From Butyrivibrio hungatei NK4A153 (GTDB lineage Bacteria > Bacillota > Clostridia > Lachnospirales > Lachnospiraceae), in assembly GCF_000424465.1 (NCBI RefSeq), contig NZ_AUJY01000001.1:413588-477587 (forward strand): a stretch of DNA of 64,000 nucleotides, in the 5' to 3' direction. The notes beneath the pieces were generated by a model that saw only the letters and a list, made by a program, of their open reading frames with translations, was not told the DNA's origin and ran no database searches. Shown one piece after another: positions 33,747-42,526 of the stretch (within the stretch, counting starts at the first letter, position 1; each line of letters starts with the position of its first letter). The position numbers and the translations under genes were made by a program.

Positions 33747-34973
33747 ATGGCTGAAGAATCAAAAATGACACTTGAAAAATTTGAAGAAGCGTATGAAGCT
33801 GTAAAAAAAGTTACACTTGAAACTAAGCTTATTTACAGTGATTACTGGAGCAACAGTACTGGTAACAAGGTTTATTTAAAACCCGAAAACCTTCAAAGAA
33901 CCGGGGCATATAAGGTAAGAGGTGCTTATTATAAGATTACGACTCTTTCCGATGAAGAGAGAAAGAAAGGGCTTATAACAGCTTCTGCCGGAAATCATGC
34001 GCAGGGTGTTGCATATGCTGCAAAATGCTATGGTGTAAAAGCTACTATTGTGATGCCGACTTCGACTCCTCTTATCAAAGTTAACAGAACAAAGGCACTT
34101 GGAGCGGAAGTTGTTCTTCATGGAAATGTATATGACGAAGCTTATGAGCATGCTTGTAAGCTTGCGGAAGAACATGGATACACAATGGTGCATCCTTTTG
34201 ACGATCTTGATGTTGCGACAGGTCAGGGAACCATTGCAATGGAGATCATCAAAGAACTTCCCACAGTTGATTATATTCTTGTTCCCATTGGCGGAGGCGG
34301 ACTTGCAACAGGTGTTTCAACACTTGCAAAGCTCCTTAATCCCAAGATTAAAGTAATCGGTGTTGAGCCTGCGGGAGCAAATTGCATGCAGGAATCTATG
34401 AAGGCGGGACATGTCGTTACACTTCCGGGTGTAAATACTATTGCCGACGGTACTGCGGTTAAGACACCGGGAGAGAAGATATTCCCTTATCTTACCAAGA
34501 ATATCGATGAAATCATCACTGTTCCCGATGAAGATCTTGTTGTTTCTTTCCTTGATATGGTCGAGAATCACAAGATGGTTGTTGAGAACTCCGGACTTTT
34601 GTCTGTTGCAGCGCTTAAGCAGCTTGATTGTAAGGATAAGAAAATTGCCTGCGTTCTTTCAGGCGGAAATATGGACATTATCACAATGTCTTCCGTTGTA
34701 CAGCAGGGTCTTATCATGAGAGACAGAATCTTTACCGTTTCTGTACTTCTTCCCGACAAGCCGGGTGAGCTTTCAAGAGTATCCGGTATTATCGCTGAGG
34801 TGAACGGAAACGTTATTAAACTCGAGCACAACCAGTTTGTTTCAATAAACAGAAACGCTGCGGTTGAGCTTCGTATAACACTTGAAGCGTTCGGAAGCGA
34901 GCATAAGGAGCAGATTCTTGGTGCTCTTACCGAGAAAGGCTTCAAACCCAAAATTGTAAGGACAAATATATAA
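33747..34973 (+). CDS. ilvA: threonine ammonia-lyase
   Basis: A 408-residue PLP enzyme that deaminates threonine to 2-oxobutyrate, the first step to isoleucine or a catabolic route to propionate. PLP is bound at Lys56 in LQRTGAYKVRGAYYK; SAGNHAQGVAYAA and GGGGLATGVSTLAK hold the cofactor phosphate. The C-terminal ACT-like domain (about 328-408, VSVLLPDKPGELSRVSGIIAEVNGN) is single, like the short form found in Clostridia. Start follows GGGAGATAGAAG. It lies between ftsY and a YitT gene, with no other ilv gene nearby. Confidence 0.93.
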   Translation: MAEESKMTLEKFEEAYEAVKKVTLETKLIYSDYWSNSTGNKVYLKPENLQRTGAYKVRGAYYKITTLSDEERKKGLITASAGNHAQGVAYAAKCYGVKATIVMPTSTPLIKVNRTKALGAEVVLHGNVYDEAYEHACKLAEEHGYTMVHPFDDLDVATGQGTIAMEIIKELPTVDYILVPIGGGGLATGVSTLAKLLNPKIKVIGVEPAGANCMQESMKAGHVVTLPGVNTIADGTAVKTPGEKIFPYLTKNIDEIITVPDEDLVVSFLDMVENHKMVVENSGLLSVAALKQLDCKDKKIACVLSGGNMDIITMSSVVQQGLIMRDRIFTVSVLLPDKPGELSRVSGIIAEVNGNVIKLEHNQFVSINRNAAVELRITLEAFGSEHKEQILGALTEKGFKPKIVRTNI

Positions 34974-34977
34974 AGAA

Positions 34978-35853
34978 ATGAGTAAAACAATTAGTGCAAA
35001 AAGAAGGTGCATTGAGTATCTGATAATAACCTTTGGGGCTTTGCTTTACGGAGTTGGAACAAGTATGCTTATCGATCCAAACGATATAGCACCGGGTGGT
35101 CTTACGGGACTTGCCATTGTTCTTAACCGAGTTGTGGGAATCGGAACAGGTCTTTGGTTCTGGCTGATGAATATTCCGATCCTTATTCTTGCTATTTGGA
35201 AATTTGGAATGAGGTTTACGATTTCAACAATCTATGCAACGTCGATGATCTCAATTTTCACCGATTTTTGCACGAAGTTTTTTTTTGATTATGTAATCCG
35301 AGATAAGATTCTTGGTGTTACATTCGGAAGTGCTTTGACTGCAATTGCAATAGGCCTCATTTTTAAATGCCATGCAACAAGCGGAGGCACAGATGTAATT
35401 ATAAAGATTCTCAGACTTAAGTATCCGCATGTCAAAACGGGCGCTTTGTATATTCTTACAGATATCGGAGTATTGTTTGTTGCGGCGATTGTATTTAATG
35501 ATGTAGCCGCTGCTATGTACTCCTTCCTTTCTGTAATGATCACGTCCTTTATTCTTGATATTGTGCTTTACGGAAGAGACGGAGCAAAGCTTATCTATAT
35601 TATTTCGGACAACCCGGATGCCATAACGGCAAGGCTTTTGGAGGAACTTGATATAGGTGCGACTCACGTTTTCGGACAGGGAGCGTATAGCGGAGAAAAG
35701 AAAAAAGTTATTATGTGTGCAGTTAAAAAAAGGCTTTCACCTATGGCGGAAGATGTCGTCAGAGATGAAGATCCAAATGCATTCATGATCGTTACGAGTG
35801 CTAGCGAGATTTTCGGAGAAGGCTATAAGAGCTATTTTGATGAGAGAATGTAG
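34978..35853 (+). CDS. YitT family membrane protein
   Basis: A 291-residue membrane protein. Five or six hydrophobic spans lie in residues about 10-185 (DUF161-like, with ALLYGVGTSMLIDPNDIAPGGLTGLAI and KCHATSGGTDVIIKILR). A soluble C-terminal DUF2179-like domain (about 210-291, AKLIYIISDNPDAITARLL and GEGYKSYF) follows. The family is widespread in Firmicutes and its function is not established. It begins four bases after ilvA, so the two are co-transcribed. Confidence 0.9.
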   Translation: MSKTISAKRRCIEYLIITFGALLYGVGTSMLIDPNDIAPGGLTGLAIVLNRVVGIGTGLWFWLMNIPILILAIWKFGMRFTISTIYATSMISIFTDFCTKFFFDYVIRDKILGVTFGSALTAIAIGLIFKCHATSGGTDVIIKILRLKYPHVKTGALYILTDIGVLFVAAIVFNDVAAAMYSFLSVMITSFILDIVLYGRDGAKLIYIISDNPDAITARLLEELDIGATHVFGQGAYSGEKKKVIMCAVKKRLSPMAEDVVRDEDPNAFMIVTSASEIFGEGYKSYFDERM

Positions 35854-35858
35854 AGATT

Positions 35859-36947
35859 ATGAGTAATAACCTTCCGGATTCAAGAGAAAAAAAGGGAGCA
35901 AGCGGCGCCCGTAATACGTTGTCTATTATTTTTATGAGCCTTGTCGCTATCATGACGCTTACTTTCAGTATCGTTCTTCTTATAAAGAACGCATCTCTTC
36001 AGAGAGAGACTGATGCTGTGAAAAGTGAGCTTGACACTATGGACAAGGAACACTTTTTTACAGAAGGCGAAATGGGCAGTCGTATTGAAGAAGCCAGGAT
36101 AGAGGCTGCGGAAAATGCGGACAGGGCTCTTAAAGAAGATATCAAGAAAAGACTCGAAGAAGGAGAAGGACCGAATTCAATTTTTAAGTCTCTTTTCCCC
36201 GATGAGCTTGTTGTTGCAAGAAACAACAGATATTATTTCTTCCCCATAAGTGACAAGATCGCGCACCATGATTTTAAACCCGATGATTTTGAGTTTGATG
36301 ACAAGGGCTTTCTTCAGTACAAAGGTGAGAAGAAAGATTTTAAGTACAAGCACGGAATTGACGTATCGAGGTTTCAGGGGAAGATTGACTGGGCTAAGGT
36401 AAAAAATGCCGGAATTGAGTTTGCTATTATAAGGGCATGCTACAGAGGAATAACCGAAGGTCTTATCATTGATGATGAGACTTTTGAGGATAATATCAAG
36501 GGTGCGACGGAGAATGGAATTGATGTCGGAGTGTATGTTTACTCCCAGGCAATCAACAAGGAAGAAGCGCTTGAAGAGGCCAATCATGTTATCGAGATGA
36601 TCAAGCCCTATAAGATAACATATCCGGTTGTTATAGATATTGAATCGGCTGATTCAGACAATGCCAGAACACTTAATCTTTCGGCAAAAGAATATGAAGA
36701 GGTTGCAAATGTTTTTTGCAACAGAGTTGAAGAAGCGGGATATAAGTCCATGGTATACGGCAATCTTTTGTCGTTCACTGTTCTTATGAACGCGGAGAAC
36801 GTTGATAACAGAGATATATGGTTTGCACAGTACAACTCATCTCTTTATTATCCGTATCACTTTAACATCTGGCAGTATACAGCGTCGGGCAAAGTACCCG
36901 GAATTGAGAAAAACGTTGACCTTAACATTTGTATTACCGAGTATTGA
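35859..36947 (+). CDS. membrane-anchored GH25 lysozyme-like protein
   Basis: A 362-residue surface protein. After a basic head, one transmembrane helix (about 23-45, IIFMSLVAIMTLTFSIVLLI) serves as an uncleaved anchor, and a charged coiled-coil stalk (about 48-110) follows. The C-terminal glycoside hydrolase 25 domain (about 165-362) has the signature GIDVSRFQGKIDWAKVKNAGIEFAIIRA, the catalytic DxE in YPVVIDIESAD, and WFAQYN and IWQYT near the end. It would cleave muramic acid links in peptidoglycan. It starts five bases after the YitT stop and overlaps the next gene by one base. Confidence 0.9.
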   Translation: MSNNLPDSREKKGASGARNTLSIIFMSLVAIMTLTFSIVLLIKNASLQRETDAVKSELDTMDKEHFFTEGEMGSRIEEARIEAAENADRALKEDIKKRLEEGEGPNSIFKSLFPDELVVARNNRYYFFPISDKIAHHDFKPDDFEFDDKGFLQYKGEKKDFKYKHGIDVSRFQGKIDWAKVKNAGIEFAIIRACYRGITEGLIIDDETFEDNIKGATENGIDVGVYVYSQAINKEEALEEANHVIEMIKPYKITYPVVIDIESADSDNARTLNLSAKEYEEVANVFCNRVEEAGYKSMVYGNLLSFTVLMNAENVDNRDIWFAQYNSSLYYPYHFNIWQYTASGKVPGIEKNVDLNICITEY

Positions 36948-37795
36948 TGATGAAAAAGACAGATAATATAACGGAATATGAGCAGAGAGGATACTTGGAC
37001 AGCGATTTTAAGTATTTTCATATTTCCGATAAGGTAACTTCAGATATTGACTTTCACTATCATGATTTTTACAAGATAATCCTGATTCTGAAAGGTAATG
37101 TCAGGTATTTGATCGAAGGACGAGAGTATGAGCTCTTGCCCTTCGATTTTGTGCTTGTAAACCGATTTGATATACATAAGCCGGTTGTCGAGAGCAAGGA
37201 CGATTATGACAGAATCATTTTGTATCTTAAACCTGAGTTTCTTGAAAAACTTGGGCTTCTTGATGCTTTTATGAAGGCAAAGGAGCTTGAGAGCTATGTT
37301 GTCCGTTTTAATTCGGGAACAAGTGCCCACATCTATGATATGCTTCTTAAGGCAGAAGAGGATATCAAGATAAAAGATACCGAATATGCGGGCGAACTTA
37401 CGGCTAAGATCGATGTGATCACAACACTTATAGAGTTTAATAAGGCGTGCATCTCCGAGGATTTTGGCTTCAGGCCCGAAGCAAGGTTCAACAGGAAGGT
37501 TATCGAGATAATCGAGTATATTAATGAGAATCTGCAAAAAGATCTGTCGATAGATTCAATCGCCGATAAGTTTTATCTCAGTAAATATCATATGATGAGG
37601 ATATTTAAGAGTGAGACCGGATATTCGGTTCACCGTTATATTTCCGAAAAAAGAATTCTGCTTGCAAGGAATCTTATAATGTCGGGAGTTCCGTCAACGA
37701 CGGCATGTCTCGAGTGCGGATTTAAGGATTATTCATCTTTTAGCCGCGCATTTAAGAATCAATTGGGAATCCTGCCTTCTGAGGTGAAGATATAG
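36947..37795 (+). CDS. AraC-family transcriptional regulator
   Basis: A 282-residue regulator. It has an N-terminal cupin region (FHYHDFYKIILILKGNVRYLIEGREYELLPFDFVLVNRFDIHKP) and a C-terminal double helix-turn-helix (about 185-282, LSIDSIADKFYLSKYHMMRIFKSETG and VPSTTACLECGFKDYSSFSRAFKNQLG). The start is taken at the ATG overlapping the lysozyme stop (TGATGATG), giving translational coupling; an in-frame TTG at 36929 is less likely. A terminator follows at once. Its coupling to a cell-wall hydrolase hints at envelope control; inference only. Confidence 0.9.
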   Translation: MMKKTDNITEYEQRGYLDSDFKYFHISDKVTSDIDFHYHDFYKIILILKGNVRYLIEGREYELLPFDFVLVNRFDIHKPVVESKDDYDRIILYLKPEFLEKLGLLDAFMKAKELESYVVRFNSGTSAHIYDMLLKAEEDIKIKDTEYAGELTAKIDVITTLIEFNKACISEDFGFRPEARFNRKVIEIIEYINENLQKDLSIDSIADKFYLSKYHMMRIFKSETGYSVHRYISEKRILLARNLIMSGVPSTTACLECGFKDYSSFSRAFKNQLGILPSEVKI

Positions 37796-37827
37796 GTGTC
37801 AAGAAAAAATACTTGACACCTATTTTT
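37794..37827 (+). terminator. terminator of the araC-type gene, overlapping a promoter
   Basis: AGGTGTCAAG and CTTGACACCT are perfect 10-base arms around an 8-base loop, followed by ATTTTTG. The right arm contains TTGACA (37813-37818), and TATAAT begins at 37834 after only 15 bases, or TAATAT after 17, so the ylxM-ffh promoter may be built into the terminator. Confidence 0.8.
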
Positions 37828-37875
37828 GTTTGATATAATATAACATTTGTGCAACTGGTAGAGAAGAGGAATTCT

Positions 37876-38223
37876 ATGGAAAAAATCGTAGAGCAGGGCT
37901 TGTTGTATGATTTTTACGGCGAGCTTCTTACCGATCATCAGAAAAGTATATACGAGGCCGCGGTTTACGAAGATATGTCTCTTACAGAGATTGCCGATGA
38001 ACATGGTATCAGTAAGCAGGGAGTGCACGATCTCATAAAGAGATGCACCAAGACATTACAGGGATATGAGAACAGGCTTCACATGATAAAGAGGTTTGAA
38101 GCAATCAAGCAGGATGCTGAATTTCTCAAGGAACTTTCGGATAAAGCCGATGAGATATCAAGTGATGAACTTAAGAAGAATCTCAGGATCTTATCGGGCA
38201 AAATTATAGAGGAGCTTACGTAA
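37876..38223 (+). CDS. ylxM: YlxM family SRP-associated DNA-binding-like protein
   Basis: A 115-residue protein with a sigma-factor region 4-like helix-turn-helix (about 20-65: LLTDHQKSIYEAAVYEDMSLTEIADEHGISKQGVHDLIKRC). This family always sits before ffh and is thought to modulate SRP; in streptococci it binds Ffh and RNA. The start at 37876 follows GAAGAGGAATTCT; an ATG-like start at 37849 adds nine residues without a ribosome site. It is three bases from ffh. Confidence 0.93.
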   Translation: MEKIVEQGLLYDFYGELLTDHQKSIYEAAVYEDMSLTEIADEHGISKQGVHDLIKRCTKTLQGYENRLHMIKRFEAIKQDAEFLKELSDKADEISSDELKKNLRILSGKIIEELT

Positions 38224-38226
38224 TTA

Positions 38227-39600
38227 ATGGCTTTTGAAAGTCTTACAGATAAATTACAAAACGTATTTAAGAATTTAAGAGGTAAGGGACGTCTTTCGGA
38301 AGAAGACGTTAAGGCTGCCCTTAAAGAAGTAAAGATGGCTCTCCTTGAGGCGGATGTAAACTTTAAGGTGGTTAAGCAGTTTGTTGCTTCCGTACAGGAA
38401 AGAGCTGTGGGCGAGGATGTTTTGAACGGCCTCAATCCCGGACAGATGGTTATCAAGATAGTTAACGAAGAGATGACTGCACTTATGGGATCCGAGACAA
38501 CAGAGCTCAAACTCCTTCCGGTTGATAAGATTACAGTCATCATGATGTGCGGTCTTCAGGGTGCAGGTAAGACAACAACTGCAGCCAAGATTGCAGGAAA
38601 GCTCAAGATAAAAGGCAGAAAGCCGCTTCTTGCAGCATGCGACATATACAGACCTGCGGCTATCGATCAGCTCAAGATAAATGCTGAGAAACAGCAGGTG
38701 GATTTCTTTTCCATGGGTACCGGTGTAAGTCCTGTGGATATTGCGAAAGCATCTGTCGACCAGGCTAAGAAGAATGGCAATAACGTTGTCATCGTCGATA
38801 CAGCCGGTCGGTTGCAGATAGATGAAGGAATGATGAAGGAACTTTGCGACATCAAGGAAGCAATTGAAGTTCATCAGTCACTTCTTGTAGTTGATGCCAT
38901 GACAGGTCAGGATGCCGTCAATGTTGCATCAGAGTTTAATGAGAAAGTCGGAATCGACGGTATCATCTTATCAAAGATGGACGGTGATTCACGAGGTGGT
39001 GCGGCTCTTTCAACAAAGGCTGTTACCGGGAAGCCTATTTTGTATGTGGGTATGGGCGAGAAACTCTCAGATCTTGAGCAGTTCTATCCTGACAGAATGG
39101 CAAGCCGAATCCTAGGCATGGGTGATGTGCTCAGTCTTATCGATAAGGCGGTTGAGGCAAACGCTGAACGCGATATCGAAAAAGACAAAGAGATGGCATC
39201 CAAGATGAAGAAAGGCAAGATTGATTTCGAGATGTATCTCGAGAGCATGAAGCAGATGCGCAATATGGGCGGTCTTTCTTCAATAATGGGAATGCTACCC
39301 GGTATGGGCAAGATAAGCGATGACCAGCTTCCCGATGAGAAGAAACTTGCAAAGATGGAAGCAATCGTTCTTTCCATGACACCTGAGGAGAGAAGAAATC
39401 CCAAGCTTATGAATCCACAGAGAAAATTCAGGATCGCTAAGGGTTCGGGAAATGATATTGCCGATGTAAACAGGTTTATCAAGCAGTTTGAGCAGATGCA
39501 GAAGATGATGAAGCAGATGCCCGGCCTCATGGGAGGCAAGAGAAGCGGCTTTGGTAAATTCGGTGGCCTCGGCGGATTCGGTAAGAACAAATTCTTTTGA
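38227..39600 (+). CDS. ffh: signal recognition particle protein Ffh
   Basis: A 457-residue SRP54 GTPase. N domain about 1-90; G domain about 95-295 with GLQGAGKTTTAAKIAGKL, DIYRPAAIDQL, DTAGRLQIDEGMMKEL and SKMDGDSRGGAALS; methionine-rich M domain from about 320 that binds 4.5S RNA and signal peptides (MRNMGGLSSIMGMLPGMGK, and RRIAKGSG-type segment RKFRIAKGSGNDIADVNRFIKQFEQM). A Gly/Phe-rich tail ends it. The SRP RNA gene itself is not in the window. Confidence 0.98.
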   Translation: MAFESLTDKLQNVFKNLRGKGRLSEEDVKAALKEVKMALLEADVNFKVVKQFVASVQERAVGEDVLNGLNPGQMVIKIVNEEMTALMGSETTELKLLPVDKITVIMMCGLQGAGKTTTAAKIAGKLKIKGRKPLLAACDIYRPAAIDQLKINAEKQQVDFFSMGTGVSPVDIAKASVDQAKKNGNNVVIVDTAGRLQIDEGMMKELCDIKEAIEVHQSLLVVDAMTGQDAVNVASEFNEKVGIDGIILSKMDGDSRGGAALSTKAVTGKPILYVGMGEKLSDLEQFYPDRMASRILGMGDVLSLIDKAVEANAERDIEKDKEMASKMKKGKIDFEMYLESMKQMRNMGGLSSIMGMLPGMGKISDDQLPDEKKLAKMEAIVLSMTPEERRNPKLMNPQRKFRIAKGSGNDIADVNRFIKQFEQMQKMMKQMPGLMGGKRSGFGKFGGLGGFGKNKFF

Positions 39601-39676
39601 TATGTCATGCAGCGAGCAGCTGTTTTATACATATAAAAAACAATAAATTTCATTATTTTACGGAGGAAGTTTAAAA

Positions 39677-39922
39677 ATGGCAGTAAAGATCAGATTAAAG
39701 AGAATTGGTAAGAAGAAGGTTCCTTTCTACAGAATTATCGTTTCTGATTCAAAGTTCCCTGTACAGGGTAAGTTCATCGAGGAGATCGGAACATATGACC
39801 CTAATACAGATCCCAGCACAGTAAAGGTTAACGAGGAGCTTGCAAAGAAGTGGATCGCTAACGGTGCACAGCCTACAGAGTCAGTTGCTAAGTTGTTTAG
39901 ACAGGCAGGAATTAGCAAGTAA
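39677..39922 (+). CDS. rpsP: 30S ribosomal protein S16
   Basis: An 81-residue S16 with the family opening [26 protein letters not shown] and [19 protein letters not shown] precedes it. It follows ffh after 76 bases, the common Firmicutes order. Confidence 0.98.
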   Translation: MAVKIRLKRIGKKKVPFYRIIVSDSKFPVQGKFIEEIGTYDPNTDPSTVKVNEELAKKWIANGAQPTESVAKLFRQAGISK

Positions 39923-39965
39923 TCACACTTTTGTACATGTAATTACTTATGCCGGAGGATAAACA

Positions 39966-40193
39966 ATGAAAGAGTTAGTCGAAGTAATCGCAAAAGCGCT
40001 TGTTGACAATCCGAGTGAAGTTGTAGTCTCCGAGAAAAAAGACGGGCGCAATATTATGATCGAGCTTCATGTTGCACCTTCAGACATGGGCAAGGTAATT
40101 GGCAAACAGGGCCGTATAGCAAAAGCTATACGTTCTGTAGTTAAGGCGGCTTCAACCAGAGAAAACCTTAAGGTTGACGTTGAGATCGTCTAA
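39966..40193 (+). CDS. khpA: KH-domain RNA-binding protein KhpA
   Basis: A 75-residue protein that is one KH domain; the nucleotide-binding GxxG loop is GKQGRI in MGKVIGKQGRIAKAIRSVVKAAS. In streptococci and Clostridium-type bacteria it partners KhpB/Jag in RNA-based control of cell growth. CCGGAGGATAAAC precedes it. A strong terminator closes the transcript before trmD. Confidence 0.95.
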   Translation: MKELVEVIAKALVDNPSEVVVSEKKDGRNIMIELHVAPSDMGKVIGKQGRIAKAIRSVVKAASTRENLKVDVEIV

Positions 40194-40209
40194 GGCTGCC
40201 GGAAATATT

Positions 40210-40244
40210 GAGCCGAATAGGAAAATCTTATTCGGCTCTTTTTT
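40210..40244 (+). terminator. terminator after khpA
   Basis: GAGCCGAATA and TATTCGGCTC pair around an 8-base loop, followed by TTTTTT. Confidence 0.88.
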
Positions 40245-40286
40245 AATCAAAACAATTATTCTATTTTCTAAATTATTGGGACGAGT

Positions 40287-41096
40287 ATGAATTTTCATAT
40301 AATGACGTTATTTCCTGAGATGGTAACAGATTGCCTTTCTTCCAGCATTATCGGAAGAGCTATGGGAAAAGGGCTTATAAGATTAAATGCTGTTAATATC
40401 AGGGATTATTCAAATGATACCAAACACCATAAAGTTGACGATTATACATACGGAGGCGGTGCCGGAATGCTTATGCAGGCACAGCCGATATATGATTGCT
40501 ATATAGATATCAAAAACAGGATTGAAAAAGAAAACGGTAAGGCTCCGAGAGTCATCTATGTTACTCCGCAGGGTAAGGTTTTTAATCAGAACATTGTAAC
40601 AGAGCTTGCGCAGGAAGAAAATCTCGTTTTTTTGTGCGGACATTACGAGGGGGTCGATGAGAGAGTTCTTGAAGAGATAGTGACGGATTATATCTCTATC
40701 GGGGATTATGTTCTTACAGGCGGTGAGCTTCCGGCAATGGTAATGATAGATGCAATATCACGATTTGTTCCGGGAGTTCTTAATAATGATGAGTCTGCTA
40801 TGACAGACAGCTTTAACAACAATCTTTTGGAATATCCTCAGTATTCAAGACCTGAGGAGTGGATGGGTAAAAAAGTTCCGCCGATCCTTCTTTCGGGAGA
40901 TCATAAAAAAGTGGATGAGTGGAGACTTGAGCAGTCCATATTGAGGACTAAGGAAAGACGTCCCGATCTCTATGAGAAGTGGCTTTCAGAGAATCCACCC
41001 GTTGAAAAGAAAAAGAAAAGACGCAGAAAGAGCGCAGAAGCTCAGACAAATGCTGAAGCAGTCAAAGATTCTGAGAATGATGGAGATAATTTATGA
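40287..41096 (+). CDS. trmD: tRNA (guanine-N1-)-methyltransferase TrmD
   Basis: A 269-residue SPOUT-type methyltransferase making m1G37 in tRNA, guarding the reading frame. The knotted SAM site shows VIYVTPQGK, LCGHYEGVDERV and ISIGDYVLTGGELPAMVMIDAISR, and EYPQYSRPEEWMG is in the C-terminal domain. A Lys/Arg-rich then acidic tail of about 30 residues (EKKKKRRRKSAEAQ) is longer than in most homologues. It overlaps rimM by four bases and precedes it, whereas rimM usually comes first. Confidence 0.97.
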   Translation: MNFHIMTLFPEMVTDCLSSSIIGRAMGKGLIRLNAVNIRDYSNDTKHHKVDDYTYGGGAGMLMQAQPIYDCYIDIKNRIEKENGKAPRVIYVTPQGKVFNQNIVTELAQEENLVFLCGHYEGVDERVLEEIVTDYISIGDYVLTGGELPAMVMIDAISRFVPGVLNNDESAMTDSFNNNLLEYPQYSRPEEWMGKKVPPILLSGDHKKVDEWRLEQSILRTKERRPDLYEKWLSENPPVEKKKKRRRKSAEAQTNAEAVKDSENDGDNL

Positions 41097-41605
41097 CAGA
41101 CAGATTCCAGGTGGGAGTAATAGCTTCAACACACGGTTTAGGCGGTGAGGTAAATGTTTTTCCCACGACCGAAGATCCAAACAGATTCAAAAAACTTAAG
41201 AAAGTGACACTTCATACAAACAGAGGCGAGCAGCTTGAACTTGATGTTCAGAGCGCCAGATTTTTTAAGAAGTTCGTTATTGTAAAGTTCAAACAGTTCG
41301 ACAATATAAATGACGTTGAGAAGTTCCGCGGATGTGAGCTTACGATCTCAAGAAAGGATGCGATAAAACTTGCTCCCGGAGAATATTATGTTGCTGATCT
41401 TGTCGGACTTGATATAGTTGATGAGGATGGAAAAAAACTTGGAGTTCTTTCTGATGTTATTCAGACAGGAGCAAATGATGTATATGAAATGACACCCGAG
41501 GATGGTGTGGAGAAGGTGTATATTCCTGCGATAAAGGACTGTGTTAAAGAGATTGACACCAAGAATGGCAGGATCGTAATTCACGTAATGGAAGGATTAT
41601 TTTAA
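41093..41605 (+). CDS. rimM: ribosome maturation factor RimM
   Basis: A 170-residue 30S assembly factor that binds S19. Its N-terminal barrel opens FQVGVIASTHGLGGEVNVFPTTEDP, and the C-terminal PRC-barrel domain begins near residue 95 (GEYYVADLVGLDIVDEDGKKLG) with VYIPAIKDCVKEID near the end. Overlap with trmD is ATGA. The usual next gene rplS lies 6.4 kb away. Confidence 0.96.
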   Translation: MTDRFQVGVIASTHGLGGEVNVFPTTEDPNRFKKLKKVTLHTNRGEQLELDVQSARFFKKFVIVKFKQFDNINDVEKFRGCELTISRKDAIKLAPGEYYVADLVGLDIVDEDGKKLGVLSDVIQTGANDVYEMTPEDGVEKVYIPAIKDCVKEIDTKNGRIVIHVMEGLF

Positions 41606-41702
41606 CTAATTTATAGTTGATGACTTTTTACAGATAATGCTCTATAATTATTTTGTGATTTAATTTTTTATCTGGCACTATATATTGTGTGAGGATTTTT
41701 TT

Positions 41703-42482
41703 ATGGTTGATTATACTGAAGGTGCAGGTTATCAGTATCATACGCACGTCAAGAAAGGCGATGTCGGCAGGTATGTGATCCTTACCGGCGACCCCGGAAG
41801 ATGTGAATCTATTTCTAAACTTTTTGACAATCCTAAATTTATAGCATATAACAGAGAATATAATACATATACAGGCACATTGTGCGGTGAGAAGGTTACG
41901 GTTATGTCTCATGGTATCGGAGGCGCTTCAACGGCTATTGCTATTGAAGAGCTTGCTAATTGCGGAGCTGATACCTTTATAAGAATGGGCACTTCCGGCG
42001 GAATGCAGGAAGATGTAATAGGCGGTGACATTGTTATTGCAAACGGAGCCATCAGAGCGGAGGGGACATCTAAGGAATATGCTCCTATAGAATATCCAGC
42101 CGTGGCTGATTTTGATGTTGTTTCTGCGCTTGTTGACGGAGCTAAGAAAGCAGGAGCAAAGTATCATGTGGGCGTTGCACAGTGCAAAGATTCTTTCTTT
42201 GGACAGCATGAACCCGAGACAAAGCCCGTAGGACCGGAACTCATGTATAAATGGGATGCCTGGATCAAGTGCGGTGCACTTTGTTCTGAGATGGAGTCTT
42301 CAACATTGTTTATTGTGGGTAGTTATTTAAGAGCCAGAACAGGAGCTGTTCTTCTGGTTGTAGCGAATCAGGAAAGAGCAAAAAAAGGTCTTTCCAATCC
42401 ACAGGCTCATGATATGGAAATTGTCTATAAGACAACGATAGAGGCTATTAAGAGCCTGATTGCTATGGATAAAACCAAATAA
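41703..42482 (+). CDS. nucleoside phosphorylase (uridine phosphorylase-like)
   Basis: A 259-residue phosphorylase of the PNP/UDP superfamily that splits nucleosides with phosphate. The phosphate-binding N-terminal motif is [40 protein letters not shown] and [19 protein letters not shown] (nucleoside and ribose-binding) follow the uridine phosphorylase pattern. The start at 41703 follows GTGAGGATTTTTT. It heads the nucleoside uptake operon, so it probably acts on the nucleosides brought in. Uridine preference is inference. Confidence 0.9.
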   Translation: MVDYTEGAGYQYHTHVKKGDVGRYVILTGDPGRCESISKLFDNPKFIAYNREYNTYTGTLCGEKVTVMSHGIGGASTAIAIEELANCGADTFIRMGTSGGMQEDVIGGDIVIANGAIRAEGTSKEYAPIEYPAVADFDVVSALVDGAKKAGAKYHVGVAQCKDSFFGQHEPETKPVGPELMYKWDAWIKCGALCSEMESSTLFIVGSYLRARTGAVLLVVANQERAKKGLSNPQAHDMEIVYKTTIEAIKSLIAMDKTK

Positions 42483-42526
42483 GGTTTTATATAAATTTTT
42501 TTCATTATAAACAATGGAGGATAATT

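Noticed and set aside
41606..41702. Promoter for the nucleoside operon (TTGATG and TATAAT)
   Set aside because: The spacer is 20 bases, too long for a confident sigma-A promoter, although a transcript start there is likely.
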